64,000 bases of DNA, taken from Bizionia saleffrena. GTDB lineage: Bacteria > Bacteroidota > Bacteroidia > Flavobacteriales > Flavobacteriaceae. A model generated the notes under the pieces. The model was not told the origin of the DNA, did no database searches, and worked only from the letters and a program-made list of their open reading frames with translations. The stretch lies in the NCBI RefSeq assembly GCF_008086175.1, contig NZ_VSKM01000016.1:1-64000 (forward strand), given 5' to 3'. Positions within the stretch are counted from its first letter, which is position 1. The number at the start of each line of letters is the position of its first letter. Shown here piece after piece: positions 25,472 through 35,545 of the stretch. The translations under genes and the position numbers were made by a program.

Positions 25472-26218
25472 ATGAAAGTGAAAACGATTTTAATATCACA
25501 ACCAGAACCGAAAATGGAAAACTCGCCTTACTTTGAGCTCTCTGAAAAGCAAAAAGTTAAGATTGATTTTAGATCTTTCATCCACGTGGAAGGAGTTCCT
25601 TCAAAAGAAATAAGGCAACAAAAAATAGATTTAACTAAGTTTACTGCTATTATCTTAACGAGTAGAAATGCCATTGATCACTTTTTTAGAATAGCGGAAG
25701 AAATGCGTTTTAAGGTACCAGATACGATGAAATATTTTTGCCAGTCGGAAGCTGTTGCTTTTTACTTACAAAAATATGTCGTGTATAGAAAACGTAAAAT
25801 CTATGTTGGTAAACGTACTTTTTCTGAATTATCGCCATTGCTTAAAAAAAACAAAGATGAAATATTCTTGCTACCAACCACTGATAAATTAAAACCTGAA
25901 GTTCCTGAAACGTTAAACGAACTAGGGGTTAATTGGAAAGAAGCTGTTTTTTATAAAACGGTAATTAGCGATTTATCTGATTTGGCAAATGTATCTTACG
26001 ATATATTAGTCTTCTTTAGCCCTTCTGGAATAGACTCATTATTTCAAAACTTTCCTGACTTTAAACAAAACGATACGCGAATTGCCGTGTTTGGTAACAC
26101 AACGATTAAAGCTGTTGAAGAGCGCGGTTTAAGAGTTGATATTTCGGCACCAACACCAGAAACACCATCGATGACTATGGCTTTAAAAAAGTACATAGAC
26201 AACGCTAACAAAAAGTAG
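25472..26218 (+). CDS. hemD: Uroporphyrinogen-III synthase
   Basis: 248 aa. It closes hydroxymethylbilane to uroporphyrinogen III in heme synthesis. The family is poorly conserved; recognisable parts are IILTSRNAIDHFFRI, the interdomain LLPTTDKLKPEVPETL, and DILVFFSPSGIDSLF with VFGNTTIKAVEERGLRVDI. The two lobes are of normal length. It is co-transcribed with the DUF4271 gene and ends at a strong bidirectional terminator (26241-26270). Confidence 0.9.
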   Translation: MKVKTILISQPEPKMENSPYFELSEKQKVKIDFRSFIHVEGVPSKEIRQQKIDLTKFTAIILTSRNAIDHFFRIAEEMRFKVPDTMKYFCQSEAVAFYLQKYVVYRKRKIYVGKRTFSELSPLLKKNKDEIFLLPTTDKLKPEVPETLNELGVNWKEAVFYKTVISDLSDLANVSYDILVFFSPSGIDSLFQNFPDFKQNDTRIAVFGNTTIKAVEERGLRVDISAPTPETPSMTMALKKYIDNANKK

Positions 26219-26240
26219 AAGGATTTAATTTTTTACCATA

Positions 26241-26270
26241 AAAAAAAGCGACCATACGGTCGCTTTTTTT
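26241..26270. terminator. Bidirectional terminator between hemD and pckA
   Basis: AAAAAAAGCGACC pairs with GGTCGCTTTTTTT, a 13-bp stem with loop ATAC. It gives a T-run on both strands, between convergent genes. Confidence 0.92.
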
Positions 26271-26290
26271 ATATTCTATACTCTTTTTAG

Positions 26291-27901
26291 TTACACCACT
26301 TTTGGTGCTCCTGCAAGAATTTCTGCATTTGCATTTTCTTCAAACTTCTTAAAGTTTTCATTAAATGACATCGCTAATTTATTAGCTGTTTTGTAATAAC
26401 CTTCATCGTTATTCCAAGTTTGTTTTGGGCTTAACACTTCTGAAGGAACGTTGGGACACGTTTTAGGTTGTTGTACACCAAAAACAGAATGAGTATGGTA
26501 ATCTCCTTTATTTGCTTCTTCTAAAGAACCATTCATTGCCGCTGTTATCATGGCACGTGTGTATTTTAATTTCATGCGCGTACCCACACCGTAAGGACCA
26601 CCGGTCCATCCGGTATTAATTAACCACACAGTCACTCCAGTTTCTTTCATCTTAGCACTAAGCATTTCTGCGTACTTCGTTGGGTGTAACGGCATAAATG
26701 GCGCTCCAAAACACGCTGAAAAGCTAGGTAATGGTTCATTAATTCCAGTTTCTGTTCCTGCTACTTTTGCCGTATAACCAGAAATAAAATGGTAGGCTGC
26801 TTGACCAGGTGTTAATTTTGAAATTGGAGGCAATACACCAAAAGCATCAGCCGTTAGAAAAAAGATGTTTTTAGGATTTCCTCCTATAGAAGGCACCTTG
26901 ATATTTTCGATATGATCAATAGGGTAACTCACTCTTGTATTTTGAGTAATAGAGGTATCGGCAAAATCAACCTCGCCTTTATCATTCATAATCACATTTT
27001 CCAGAATCGCACCTTTTTTAATCGCTCCGAAAATTTCTGGCTCTTGCTCTTGAGATAAGTTAATTACTTTTGCGTAACAGCCACCTTCAAAGTTAAAGAC
27101 AGTGTTTTCGCTTGTCCAACCGTGCTCATCATCACCAATTAAACTGCGGTCTGGATCTGTAGATAACGTTGTTTTTCCTGTTCCTGATAAACCAAAGAAA
27201 ATAGCCGTATCCCCGTCTTTACCCACGTTTGCACTACAGTGCATAGGTAGCGTGTTTTTATAGACTGGTAAAATAAAGTTTAACGCCGAGAAAATACCTT
27301 TTTTGATTTCTCCCGTATACCCGGTTCCACCAATTAAAGCTATTTTTTTTGTAAAGTTTAAAATTACGAAGTTATGCTGACGTGTTCCGTCTTTATCTGG
27401 AACAGCCATAAAACCTGGCGCGTTAACGATTGTCCATTCTGGCGAAAAGTCTTTTAACTCTTCAGCAGTAGGACGTATAAACATGTTGTTCGCAAACATA
27501 TTACTCCAAGCATGCTCGGTAATAACACGAATGTTTAAACGGTATGCATCGTCTGCACAGGCAATACTATCTCTTACAAAAACCTCTTTTCCCGATAGAT
27601 AATCTGCAACTTTATCGTATAATTTGTCGAACTTATCGGCATCGAATGGTTGGTTGATATTACCCCACCAAACGCGGTCTTTAGTCACATCATCTTTAAC
27701 AATAAATCGGTCTTGAGGCGATCGCCCAGTAAATTCGCCTGTATTAACAGCCAACGCACCCGAAGCGGACTCCACACCTTGACCCTTTTCGAGGGTAATA
27801 GCGTGTAAATCGTCTGATGAGAGTTGGTATTTTACTTTAGCGTTCTTAATTCCGTATGTTTCCAACGAAATCGTATTTGTAGATTGTGTATGGTTTACCA
27901 T
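26291..27901 (-). CDS. pckA: Phosphoenolpyruvate carboxykinase (ATP)
   Basis: 536 aa. It converts oxaloacetate and ATP to phosphoenolpyruvate and CO2, the first step of gluconeogenesis. The kinase-1 P-loop GLSGTGKTTLSTD is near 245. Metal and substrate sites lie in LIGDDEHGW and FTGRSPQDRFIVKD (substrate Arg). The N-terminal ten residues are variable but start at the only suitable ATG. A TAATTTTG -7-like box lies at 27927-27934 on the minus strand. It is monocistronic. Confidence 0.96.
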   Translation of the reverse strand: MVNHTQSTNTISLETYGIKNAKVKYQLSSDDLHAITLEKGQGVESASGALAVNTGEFTGRSPQDRFIVKDDVTKDRVWWGNINQPFDADKFDKLYDKVADYLSGKEVFVRDSIACADDAYRLNIRVITEHAWSNMFANNMFIRPTAEELKDFSPEWTIVNAPGFMAVPDKDGTRQHNFVILNFTKKIALIGGTGYTGEIKKGIFSALNFILPVYKNTLPMHCSANVGKDGDTAIFFGLSGTGKTTLSTDPDRSLIGDDEHGWTSENTVFNFEGGCYAKVINLSQEQEPEIFGAIKKGAILENVIMNDKGEVDFADTSITQNTRVSYPIDHIENIKVPSIGGNPKNIFFLTADAFGVLPPISKLTPGQAAYHFISGYTAKVAGTETGINEPLPSFSACFGAPFMPLHPTKYAEMLSAKMKETGVTVWLINTGWTGGPYGVGTRMKLKYTRAMITAAMNGSLEEANKGDYHTHSVFGVQQPKTCPNVPSEVLSPKQTWNNDEGYYKTANKLAMSFNENFKKFEENANAEILAGAPKVV

Positions 27902-27975
27902 AATTTGTGTATGTTGTTTTAAGGTACAAAATTAATCAATATTCTAAATATAGTAGTGGAAATAAAAAAATAATT

Positions 27976-28359
27976 CTATTTAATTCTTATAAAGCTAATA
28001 AGCATCACTATCCACGCCGAAATTAGCAATAATCCGCCAATAGGCGTTATTAAAGCAATAGATTTAAAATTAAATGCTGTTAGCGTATCGGTCGCTAAGC
28101 CATAAATAGACCCAGAGAACAAGAACACCCCTAAAAGCACTAAATAAAACACCGCTTTTTTTGTGCCCTTCGGAAGTGTTCTAGACCCCCCAACGAAAAG
28201 CAAAAGAAAAGCGTGATACATTTGATAACGAACGCCGGTCTCAAAAGATTGTATGGCTTCGAAAGAAATTAAAGGTTTTAATCCGTGAGCCGCGAAAGCA
28301 CCTACAATAACGGCGATTAAACCTAATACTGAAGCACCTATAAAAAGTTTTCTATTCAT
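27976..28359 (-). CDS. DUF423 membrane protein
   Basis: 127 aa with four hydrophobic segments. The DUF423 pattern GAFAAHGLK is at about 22-30. FETGVRYQMYHAFLLL and a closing TPIGGLLLISAW follow. It is a small inner-membrane protein of unknown role, widely conserved. Its start is 87 nt from the divergent saccharopine dehydrogenase-like gene. Confidence 0.88.
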   Translation of the reverse strand: MNRKLFIGASVLGLIAVIVGAFAAHGLKPLISFEAIQSFETGVRYQMYHAFLLLFVGGSRTLPKGTKKAVFYLVLLGVFLFSGSIYGLATDTLTAFNFKSIALITPIGGLLLISAWIVMLISFIRIK

Positions 28360-28446
28360 AAAAATATATTGTTTGAGTTTTTATAACACCAACATTTCGT
28401 TACATTCGTCTTTTAAATTAACACAAAACTACTCAAAAAATCCACT

Positions 28447-29811
28447 ATGCGAAATATATTAGTTATTGGTTCTGGTAAATCTTCTTCCTATTTAATAAAA
28501 TACCTTTTAGACGCCTCTGAAAACGAAAAATTACATATTACCATAGGTGATTTAGACATAAATAATGCAAAAAAATTAATTGCAGATCATAAAAATGCCA
28601 CCGCTATCACTTTAGATGTTTTTAATACAGCGTCTCGAATAGAGGCCATTCAAAAAGCAGATATTGTAATCTCAATGTTGCCAGCACGTTTCCATATTGA
28701 AGTCGCTAAAGACTGTATCACTTATGATAAAAATATGGTAACAGCCTCTTATGTTAGCGAAGAAATGCAGGCCTTAAATACCCAAGCCGTAAAAAAAGGA
28801 TTGGTGTTTATGAACGAGATTGGTGTAGATCCTGGTTTAGACCATATGAGTGCGATGCAAATTATAGATCGTATTAGAGATAAAGGCGGTAAAATGTTGC
28901 TTTTCGAATCGTTTACTGGCGGTTTAGTAGCTCCAGAAAGTGATACCAATTTATGGAATTACAAATTTACTTGGAACCCAAGAAACGTTGTCCTTGCCGG
29001 CCAAGGTGGCGCTGCGAAATTCCTACAAGAAAGCACTTATAAATACATTCCATACAATCGCTTATTTAGAAGAACAGAGTTTTTAGATGTAGAAGGATAC
29101 GGACGTTTTGAAGGGTATGCTAATCGCGATTCTTTAAAATACCAAGAAATTTACGGGTTACAAGACGTAAAAACGCTCTACCGAGGAACCATTAGACGGG
29201 TAGGCTTTAGCCGCGCTTGGAACGCCTTCGTTAATCTAGGACTGACAGACGATAGTTACACGATCGATGATAGCGAAAATATGAGCTACCGCGATTTCGT
29301 TAATTCATTTTTACCTTATAGTCCTACAGATTCTGTAGAACTAAAATTTAGACACGCTTTAAAATTGGATCAAGATGATACTATTTGGTCTAAGTATTTA
29401 GAGTTAGATATCTTTGATGGCACTAAAATGGTAGGACTTAAAAAAGCCTCTCCTGCGCAAATTCTTCAAAAGATATTAATGGAACATTGGACTTTAGACG
29501 CAATGGATAAAGATATGATTGTAATGTACCATAAGTTTGGTTATGAATTAGACGGCAAGAAATACCAAATAGATTCTACAATGGTAACGCTAGGAGAGGA
29601 TCAAACCTACACAGCAATGTCAAAAACTGTTGGTTTACCAGTCGCCATTGCTACGTTGGCCATTTTAAACGGTAAAATTAAAACACCGGGCGTTCAAATT
29701 CCTATTACAAGAGAGGTATACACGCCTATTTTAAAAGAATTAGAACAATACGGTATTGGTTTTAATGAAACCGAAGCGCCTTATTTAGGATATAATCCGT
29801 TAACTTTATAA
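28447..29811 (+). CDS. Saccharopine dehydrogenase family protein
   Basis: 454 aa. The N-terminal NAD(P)-binding motif is VIGSGKSSSYLIKYLL. MNEIGVDPGLDHMSAM and FESFTGGLVAPESD match the saccharopine-dehydrogenase (LYS9-like) catalytic region. It probably acts in lysine metabolism through the saccharopine route, in the cytoplasm. The Lrp/AsnC regulator begins 24 nt downstream and may control it in response to an amino acid. The length is normal. Confidence 0.88.
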   Translation: MRNILVIGSGKSSSYLIKYLLDASENEKLHITIGDLDINNAKKLIADHKNATAITLDVFNTASRIEAIQKADIVISMLPARFHIEVAKDCITYDKNMVTASYVSEEMQALNTQAVKKGLVFMNEIGVDPGLDHMSAMQIIDRIRDKGGKMLLFESFTGGLVAPESDTNLWNYKFTWNPRNVVLAGQGGAAKFLQESTYKYIPYNRLFRRTEFLDVEGYGRFEGYANRDSLKYQEIYGLQDVKTLYRGTIRRVGFSRAWNAFVNLGLTDDSYTIDDSENMSYRDFVNSFLPYSPTDSVELKFRHALKLDQDDTIWSKYLELDIFDGTKMVGLKKASPAQILQKILMEHWTLDAMDKDMIVMYHKFGYELDGKKYQIDSTMVTLGEDQTYTAMSKTVGLPVAIATLAILNGKIKTPGVQIPITREVYTPILKELEQYGIGFNETEAPYLGYNPLTL

Positions 29812-29835
29812 AACATTATTTATAAAATTTAATCT

Positions 29836-30306
29836 TTGAAAACAACCTCAGGTACCGTATCGATAGATGGTATAGACAAAACAATCCTCCGTGCTTTAAT
29901 GGAAGATGCGCGCACGCCTATTTTAGAAATTGCACGTCAAGTTGGTATTTCTGGAGCGGCAATTCATCAGCGGTTGCGAAAACTTGAAAAATCAGGATTA
30001 ATTGCAGGCTCTAAGTTTGTTATTAATCCTAAGGTTTTAGGCTATACGACGATGGCTTTTGTCGGCATTTACCTAGATAAAGCTATGAGCAATCCAGAAG
30101 CCGTAAAGCAATTAAAAAAGATTCCCGAGGTTATAGAATGTCACTATACCACAGGGAACTGGAGTATTCTAATTAAAATACTCTGTAAGGACAACGCGCA
30201 TTTAATGTACTTATTAAATAAAGATATACAGACTATAAACGGTGTATCGCGAACGGAAACTTTTATTTCTTTAGACCAACAAATACAACGACAAATTAAC
30301 ATATAA
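29836..30306 (+). CDS. Lrp/AsnC family transcriptional regulator
   Basis: 156 aa. The start is TTG at 29836: an in-frame stop (TAA 29830) lies directly upstream, and the next ATG (MEDARTPILE) would cut off the first helix of the HTH. The HTH is IDKTILRALMEDARTPI with EIARQVGISGAAIHQRLRKL. The RAM effector domain follows (about 75-150), with VIECHYTTGNWSILIKI. It is probably co-transcribed with the saccharopine dehydrogenase-like gene. The ligand is likely an amino acid. Confidence 0.92.
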   Translation: MKTTSGTVSIDGIDKTILRALMEDARTPILEIARQVGISGAAIHQRLRKLEKSGLIAGSKFVINPKVLGYTTMAFVGIYLDKAMSNPEAVKQLKKIPEVIECHYTTGNWSILIKILCKDNAHLMYLLNKDIQTINGVSRTETFISLDQQIQRQINI

Positions 30307-30344
30307 AAAAAAGGGCTTAAGTTTAAAATTAGGCCCTTTTTTTT
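30305..30344. terminator. Bidirectional terminator between the Lrp gene and the BI-1 gene
   Basis: AAAAAAAAGGGC (30305-30316)/GCCCTTTTTTTT (30333-30344) with a 16-nt loop. It overlaps the Lrp stop codon and lies between convergent genes. Confidence 0.85.
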
Positions 30345-30369
30345 ATTTCAGTATTCTTATTTTTTATGA

Positions 30370-31086
30370 CTAATCTCTAGACATAAATAGTTGTAACACA
30401 TACCAAAATAATAACATTAGCGATGCAAATAAACCTAGCGATGCAGGAATATACTCATCGGTAGAATATTTATTAATAAGGTTTGACGTTTGGTATAAAA
30501 TAGCCCCTCCTGCTAATAGACACATTCCTACAGAAAACCATAAGCCTAGGTTAAAACCGAACAAGGTACCGGCTACAATTAAACCGATAGCTATAAAAAA
30601 GCCAATGGTTAATCCGGTTTTTAAGAAAGAAAAATCTTTTTTAGTCACAAAAACTACAGCTGTTAATCCGCTAAACAAACCTAGCGTAACAATGGCAGCT
30701 TGTTGTAATATTTCTGGCCCCGAATCTAATTGAAACGCTGCGATATAAATTAAAGGTATAAAAATAAAAGCTTCCGCTAAAATGTAGACTCCAAAAGCCA
30801 AGTATTGTTTAGATTTATCTGCCGATCGCAGCGCAATCCCTTCAGCATAATTGGTGATAAACATAAATCCGCCCAGCATAATAAGCCATTTAAATCCTTC
30901 GGTTAAAGACATCGCAAACGCCACAATAGTCTCACTTTGAAGTAATAAGTATTCAAACAATACAAAAACAGCAACACCACCGGCAACGTGCGCATAGGTT
31001 TTTTTATAAAAAGCGACGCGCTCATCTTGAGCCAATGCGCCCACCATTATTTTAGACGGCATCTCATTTTTAAATTGGTTTCCCAT
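30370..31086 (-). CDS. Bax inhibitor-1/YccA family membrane protein
   Basis: 238 aa from MGNQFKNEMPSKIMVGALAQ; the upstream ATG at 31161 falls in the terminator hairpin of the previous gene and was rejected. Seven hydrophobic segments are visible. FYKKTYAHVAGGVAVFVLFEY is the typical start of the first. It is an integral inner-membrane protein of unclear role; calcium leak or protease modulation is known for relatives. It follows the zinc metallopeptidase on the same strand, but a terminator lies between them. Confidence 0.85.
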   Translation of the reverse strand: MGNQFKNEMPSKIMVGALAQDERVAFYKKTYAHVAGGVAVFVLFEYLLLQSETIVAFAMSLTEGFKWLIMLGGFMFITNYAEGIALRSADKSKQYLAFGVYILAEAFIFIPLIYIAAFQLDSGPEILQQAAIVTLGLFSGLTAVVFVTKKDFSFLKTGLTIGFFIAIGLIVAGTLFGFNLGLWFSVGMCLLAGGAILYQTSNLINKYSTDEYIPASLGLFASLMLLFWYVLQLFMSRD

Positions 31087-31128
31087 AAAAATTATTTTTT
31101 TTCTGATTAAGGTTTCAATATAAGAAAA

Positions 31129-31167
31129 AAGAGATTGTACACTATGTTGCCATACTATCAATCTCTT
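31129..31167 (-). terminator. Terminator after the zinc metallopeptidase gene
   Basis: On the minus strand AAGAGATTG pairs with CAATCTCTT, followed by a run of T. A second short pairing TATG/CATA lies inside. It sits between the metallopeptidase stop and the BI-1 family start. Confidence 0.75.
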
Positions 31168-31191
31168 CTCTTTTAAGTCTAATTTATAAAA

Positions 31192-31896
31192 TTAATCACG
31201 CCCTCCAAAAACGCGTAATGCCCAAAATAACAAGGACGCTAAAGCACCGATAGCAGCCACTAAATAAGTTCTTGCGGCCCATTTAAGAGCATCTTCAGAT
31301 CCTTTATATTCGTCTGGCGTTACTATGTTTTTCGCTTTTAACCACGCCAATGCTCTATGACTTGCGTCGTATTCTACAGGTAGAGTTATAAATGCGAATA
31401 CCGTCGCAAAGCCCATCATTACCAATCCAGCAACCGAGATGTAGAAACCAAATCCTAAACCATCGGCAGCACCCAACATTAAACCTCCAATAATTACCCA
31501 TTGTGAGATATTGGAGGTTACACTAACTATGGGCACTAATTTAGAGCGCATTGTTAACCATTGGTAAGCGGTGGCGTGTTGCACGGCGTGACCACATTCG
31601 TGTGCGGCAACAGCTGCAGCAGCGGCATTACGCTCGTTATATACAGATTCACTTAAGTTTACTGTTTTATTTACGGGGTTGTAATGGTCTGTTAAACGGC
31701 CGGGTGTAGAAATCACCTCAACGTTTCTAATACCGTGATCGGCTAACATTTTTATCGCGATTTCGGCACCACTCATTCCATTACGTAATTGTATTTTTGA
31801 GTATTTTTTAAATTTCTTTTTTAGTCGGCTACTTACCAACCAACTGATTAAGGCTATGACTCCAAGTAGCACATAGTATCCCATAATTCCTTGCAT
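31192..31896 (-). CDS. Neutral zinc metallopeptidase, YugP type
   Basis: 234 aa. An N-terminal membrane anchor, YYVLLGVIALISWLVSSRL, is followed by the zinc motif HECGHAVQHA near residue 99-108 and two or three further membrane segments. VNLSESVYNERNAAAAAVAAHE is the typical stretch leading into the motif. The second Glu-type ligand is probably in PVEYDASHRALAWL. It is a membrane-bound peptidase of unknown substrate. An alternative start is the ATG four codons downstream. Confidence 0.88.
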   Translation of the reverse strand: MQGIMGYYVLLGVIALISWLVSSRLKKKFKKYSKIQLRNGMSGAEIAIKMLADHGIRNVEVISTPGRLTDHYNPVNKTVNLSESVYNERNAAAAAVAAHECGHAVQHATAYQWLTMRSKLVPIVSVTSNISQWVIIGGLMLGAADGLGFGFYISVAGLVMMGFATVFAFITLPVEYDASHRALAWLKAKNIVTPDEYKGSEDALKWAARTYLVAAIGALASLLFWALRVFGGRD

Positions 31897-32285
31897 AGTA
31901 TCGTGTTTTTATTTTCTAGGTAAATATAGCAAAAAGTAAGCCAATTTATAGTGAAGAAATAATGTCAGTCCGCAACATCCTGAGCGGTTATAAACTACTA
32001 TTAATCCCTTAGCTTTTATAGTGGTTTCAATGACTCTGACGCTTTAGATTTTAAAAATCATATTTACAATAACTAATATTAAAAAAACGAAACGTTCCGC
32101 GATACCATTTTTCGCTCCTCAAAATCGCCCTAAATATCGGTGCTTCGGTTAAGTAAAAAGAGTGATCATTTCAATTTTTATTTTGCTAGTTATACGAGAT
32201 TTGTTATAAGCAAGAAACCATCCTTAAAAGGATGGTTTCTGTTTTTATGTAATGCTACTTTATCTTCTTTATTTTTTATAGATAC
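31897..32285. other. Intergenic stretch before the leuS 3' end
   Basis: No supported gene; the only clear element is the hairpin at 32213-32240. Confidence 0.5.
32213..32240. terminator. Hairpin downstream of leuS
   Basis: AGAAACCATCCT (32213-32224)/AGGATGGTTTCT (32229-32240), a perfect 12-bp stem with a 4-nt loop. The T-run (GTTTTTATG) is on the plus strand, whereas leuS is on the minus strand. No plus-strand gene precedes it, so it probably ends leuS without a strong T-tail. Confidence 0.6.
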
Positions 32286-35200
32286 TTACCCCACAATATT
32301 CACAATTTTACCCGGTACGATAATTACCTTTTTAGGTGTACGTCCTTCCAATTGTGCCATTGTTTTTTCGTGTGCTAGTACCGTTTTCTCGATTTCGTCT
32401 TTACTCATATCCATTGGCAACTCTAATGTAAAACGCATTTTCCCATTAAAAGAAATCGGATAGTTTTTACTACTTTCTACTAAATGTTTAGCATCAAATG
32501 TTGGAAACGCTACAGTGGCGATCGATCCTTCGTTACCTAACCTACTGTATAACTCTTCAGCTATGTGTGGCGCGTAAGGTGATAATACAACCAATAACGG
32601 TTCTAAAACATCTTTACTGGTACATTTTTGTTGCGACAATTCGTTTACAGCAATCATAAAGGTAGAAACCGACGTGTTAAAAGAAAAATTCTCGATGTCT
32701 TCTTCTACTTTCTTTATGGTTTTATGTAGGGTTTTTAAGCTATCTTTTGTCGGCTCGCTACCGTTTACTAGCAAACCATTGTCGCCGACGTACAATTTCC
32801 ATAATTTTTTAAGAAAGTTATGCACTCCTGTAATTCCAGCCGTATTCCAAGGCTTCGATTGCTCTAAAGGCCCTAAAAACATTTCGTATAGACGCAAACT
32901 ATCCGCGCCGTATTGCTCACTAATCTGATCGGGATTAACAACATTATATTTAGACTTCGACATTTTTTCGACTTCCCTCCCTACTTTGTAAACGCCATCT
33001 TCCAAAATGAAATCTGCATTACGATAATCTGAATATATTGGATGATTTTTAAACGCTTCGGTATCTATTTCATTTGAAGCATTCACTAAATTAACATCGA
33101 CGTGCAACTTTTGAAATCCAAATTCCAAGGTGTCAATCACATCTTCATATTCTGGATATTGCTTCTTAAGAAAGTTTGGAATTACAAACTTATGATGAGC
33201 CATTTCACGAGATAATTCCTCATTAGAAAGCGTATCAATTTTCTCATCGACAGGAAAATCGTTCGTATAATATTCTGGTACGAATAGCGCGTTCTTGTTA
33301 ATTTCAATAAAATCTAACACGCGACTACTATTATTTACACCTTCATTTAAAACGACTTTAAAGACAAAAGCACTAGTCCCTAATATCATTCCTTGGTTAA
33401 TAAGCTTTTTAAAAGGCTCTTCAACATTAACAAATCCGCGATCCTTTAAAAACTTCACCCAAAAACGCGAATATAATAAGTGCCCTGTGGCGTGCTCGCT
33501 TCCACCTATATATAAATCGACATTCTCCCAATAATTAAGCGCCTCTTCACTGGCAAAAACAGAATCTCTCAGTGTATCTTCCATATAACGGAAAAAGTAC
33601 CAAGAACTCCCTGCCCAACCCGGCATTGTGTTTAATTCTAGAGGAAAAACGGTAGTATTATTAATTTTATCGTTACTAACAACGCTGTTACTTTCTGTAC
33701 ACCACGCCCAAACATCGGCGCGACCTAATGGCGGCTCACCAGTTTCGGTAGGTAAATATTTTTCTACTTCTGGCAAACGAATTGGCAAATGCTCTTTTGC
33801 AATCATTTGCGGCATTCCGTTTTTGTAATATACCGGAAACGGTTCTCCCCAATACCGCTGTCTGCTAAATACGGCATCGCGCAATCTGTAATTGGTTTTA
33901 CCCTGGCCTTGTCCTAATTTCTCTAGTTCGAAAATAGCACGTTTTGTTCCTTTTTTGTACCCGATTCCGTTTAGGAATTCACTATTGGCAAGCACGGTGC
34001 TTTCTTTATCGGCATTTGCTTCTTTAGAAATATCCACACCTTCAAAGATGTTTGGAATGTCTATATTAAAGTGTTTTGCAAAATCGTAATCGCGTTGGTC
34101 ACCACAAGGCACGGCCATTACCGCTCCCGTACCGTAACCTGCCAATACGTAATCGCCAATCCATATTGGTATAAGCGCTTTACTAAAGGGGTGCACGGCA
34201 TACGCGCCCGTAAACACACCAGAAATAGTTTTTACATCGGCCATACGTTCGCGTTCGCTACGTTTTGCAGTGGCTTCAATATAAGCGTTTACCGCATCTT
34301 TTTGTGCTGGCGTTGTAATAGTATGCACCAACTCGTGTTCTGGAGCCAAGGTCATAAAACTCACCCCAAAAATAGTATCTGGTCTCGTGGTAAAAACAGG
34401 AATCGTTTCGTTGTGGTTATTCACCTTGAACGTTACCGAAGCGCCAACCGATTTACCTATCCAATTTCGCTGACTTTCCTTTAGCGACTCCGTCCAGTCT
34501 ATCGTATCCAAACCTTGAAGTAAACGCTCTGCATACGCAGAAATACGCATACTCCATTGTGTCATTTTTTTACGTGTTACGGTATGACCGCCACGTTCTG
34601 ATACGCCATTTACAATCTCGTCATTGGCTAAAACGGTTCCTAATGCTGCGCACCAGTTCACTTCTGTTTCTGCCAAATAGGTTAAACGGTATTGTAGTAG
34701 TATTTCTTGTTGCTTTTCAGTTGAAAATGCGTTCCAATCTTCTGCTGAAAACTGTTCTATATTATCGTCACATTCCACAGCAACTAAAGCATTCCCTTCG
34801 GTTGAAAAAATCGCGATTAATTCCGTTATGGGTTTTGCTTTATTGTCTTTTTTACAATAAAACGATTCAAAAAGCTGAATAAAAATCCATTGTGTCCATT
34901 TGTAATACGCTGGATTAGAGGTGCGTACTTCTCTACTCCAATCGAAAGAAAAACCAATTTTATCGAGTTGTTTTCTGTAGCCTTCAATCTCATTTCCTGC
35001 TTTATCGACACCACCTTCAATATTCACTCGCGTGGTATCGGCAGGATGCTGCCCCGTTTGTATGGCATACTGTTCGGCAGGCAAACCAAAACTATCGTAT
35101 CCCTGCGGGTGCAATACATTAAACCCTTTATGGCGTTTATACCGCGCATAAATATCGCTGGCAATATACCCTAACGGATGCCCAACATGTAAACCGGCTC

Positions 35201-35330
35201 CACTTGGATAAGGAAACATATCGAGTACGTAATATTTAGGTTTATCGCTGTTGTTGGAGGCCTTAAATGTTTGGTTCTCGTCCCAATATTTTTGCCATTT
35301 GGCTTCTATGTCGTTAAAATGGTATTGCAT
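32286..35330 (-). CDS. leuS: Leucine--tRNA ligase
   Basis: 1014 aa, longer than the roughly 860 aa of E. coli LeuRS. The HIGH motif is GLHVGHPLGY near 46-55. The editing domain has FTTRPDTIFGVSFMTLAPEH. The KMSKS motif is REVEKMSKSKYN near 788. There are two insertions: one near 170-230 (AKPITELIAIFSTEGNALV and on), and a large one of about 130 residues between NQGMILGTSAFVFKV and the KMSKS loop. I believe both are usual for Bacteroidota LeuRS. It charges tRNA-Leu and edits mischarged products. Confidence 0.97.
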   Translation of the reverse strand: MQYHFNDIEAKWQKYWDENQTFKASNNSDKPKYYVLDMFPYPSGAGLHVGHPLGYIASDIYARYKRHKGFNVLHPQGYDSFGLPAEQYAIQTGQHPADTTRVNIEGGVDKAGNEIEGYRKQLDKIGFSFDWSREVRTSNPAYYKWTQWIFIQLFESFYCKKDNKAKPITELIAIFSTEGNALVAVECDDNIEQFSAEDWNAFSTEKQQEILLQYRLTYLAETEVNWCAALGTVLANDEIVNGVSERGGHTVTRKKMTQWSMRISAYAERLLQGLDTIDWTESLKESQRNWIGKSVGASVTFKVNNHNETIPVFTTRPDTIFGVSFMTLAPEHELVHTITTPAQKDAVNAYIEATAKRSERERMADVKTISGVFTGAYAVHPFSKALIPIWIGDYVLAGYGTGAVMAVPCGDQRDYDFAKHFNIDIPNIFEGVDISKEANADKESTVLANSEFLNGIGYKKGTKRAIFELEKLGQGQGKTNYRLRDAVFSRQRYWGEPFPVYYKNGMPQMIAKEHLPIRLPEVEKYLPTETGEPPLGRADVWAWCTESNSVVSNDKINNTTVFPLELNTMPGWAGSSWYFFRYMEDTLRDSVFASEEALNYWENVDLYIGGSEHATGHLLYSRFWVKFLKDRGFVNVEEPFKKLINQGMILGTSAFVFKVVLNEGVNNSSRVLDFIEINKNALFVPEYYTNDFPVDEKIDTLSNEELSREMAHHKFVIPNFLKKQYPEYEDVIDTLEFGFQKLHVDVNLVNASNEIDTEAFKNHPIYSDYRNADFILEDGVYKVGREVEKMSKSKYNVVNPDQISEQYGADSLRLYEMFLGPLEQSKPWNTAGITGVHNFLKKLWKLYVGDNGLLVNGSEPTKDSLKTLHKTIKKVEEDIENFSFNTSVSTFMIAVNELSQQKCTSKDVLEPLLVVLSPYAPHIAEELYSRLGNEGSIATVAFPTFDAKHLVESSKNYPISFNGKMRFTLELPMDMSKDEIEKTVLAHEKTMAQLEGRTPKKVIIVPGKIVNIVG

Positions 35331-35545
35331 CTTATTTATTTATACTTAATGAAGCGTCAAATTTAACAATTACCCACCAAATAGCCTATTAAAAGTGTGT
35401 TCAAGTCATAAATCTAAAATGATATGAAATTGTGGTAAATCAATTAAAATCTGTCGGTTCTATAACATTATTAAAAGTTTAAACGTTGTTCGCTATAATA
35501 GTGTAAATTCTTTATTATTTTTACGCTGTAAATTACATCCTTTTT

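Noticed and set aside
34071-34484. Plus-strand open frame of 137 codons inside leuS
   Set aside because: Antisense shadow of leuS, no motif.
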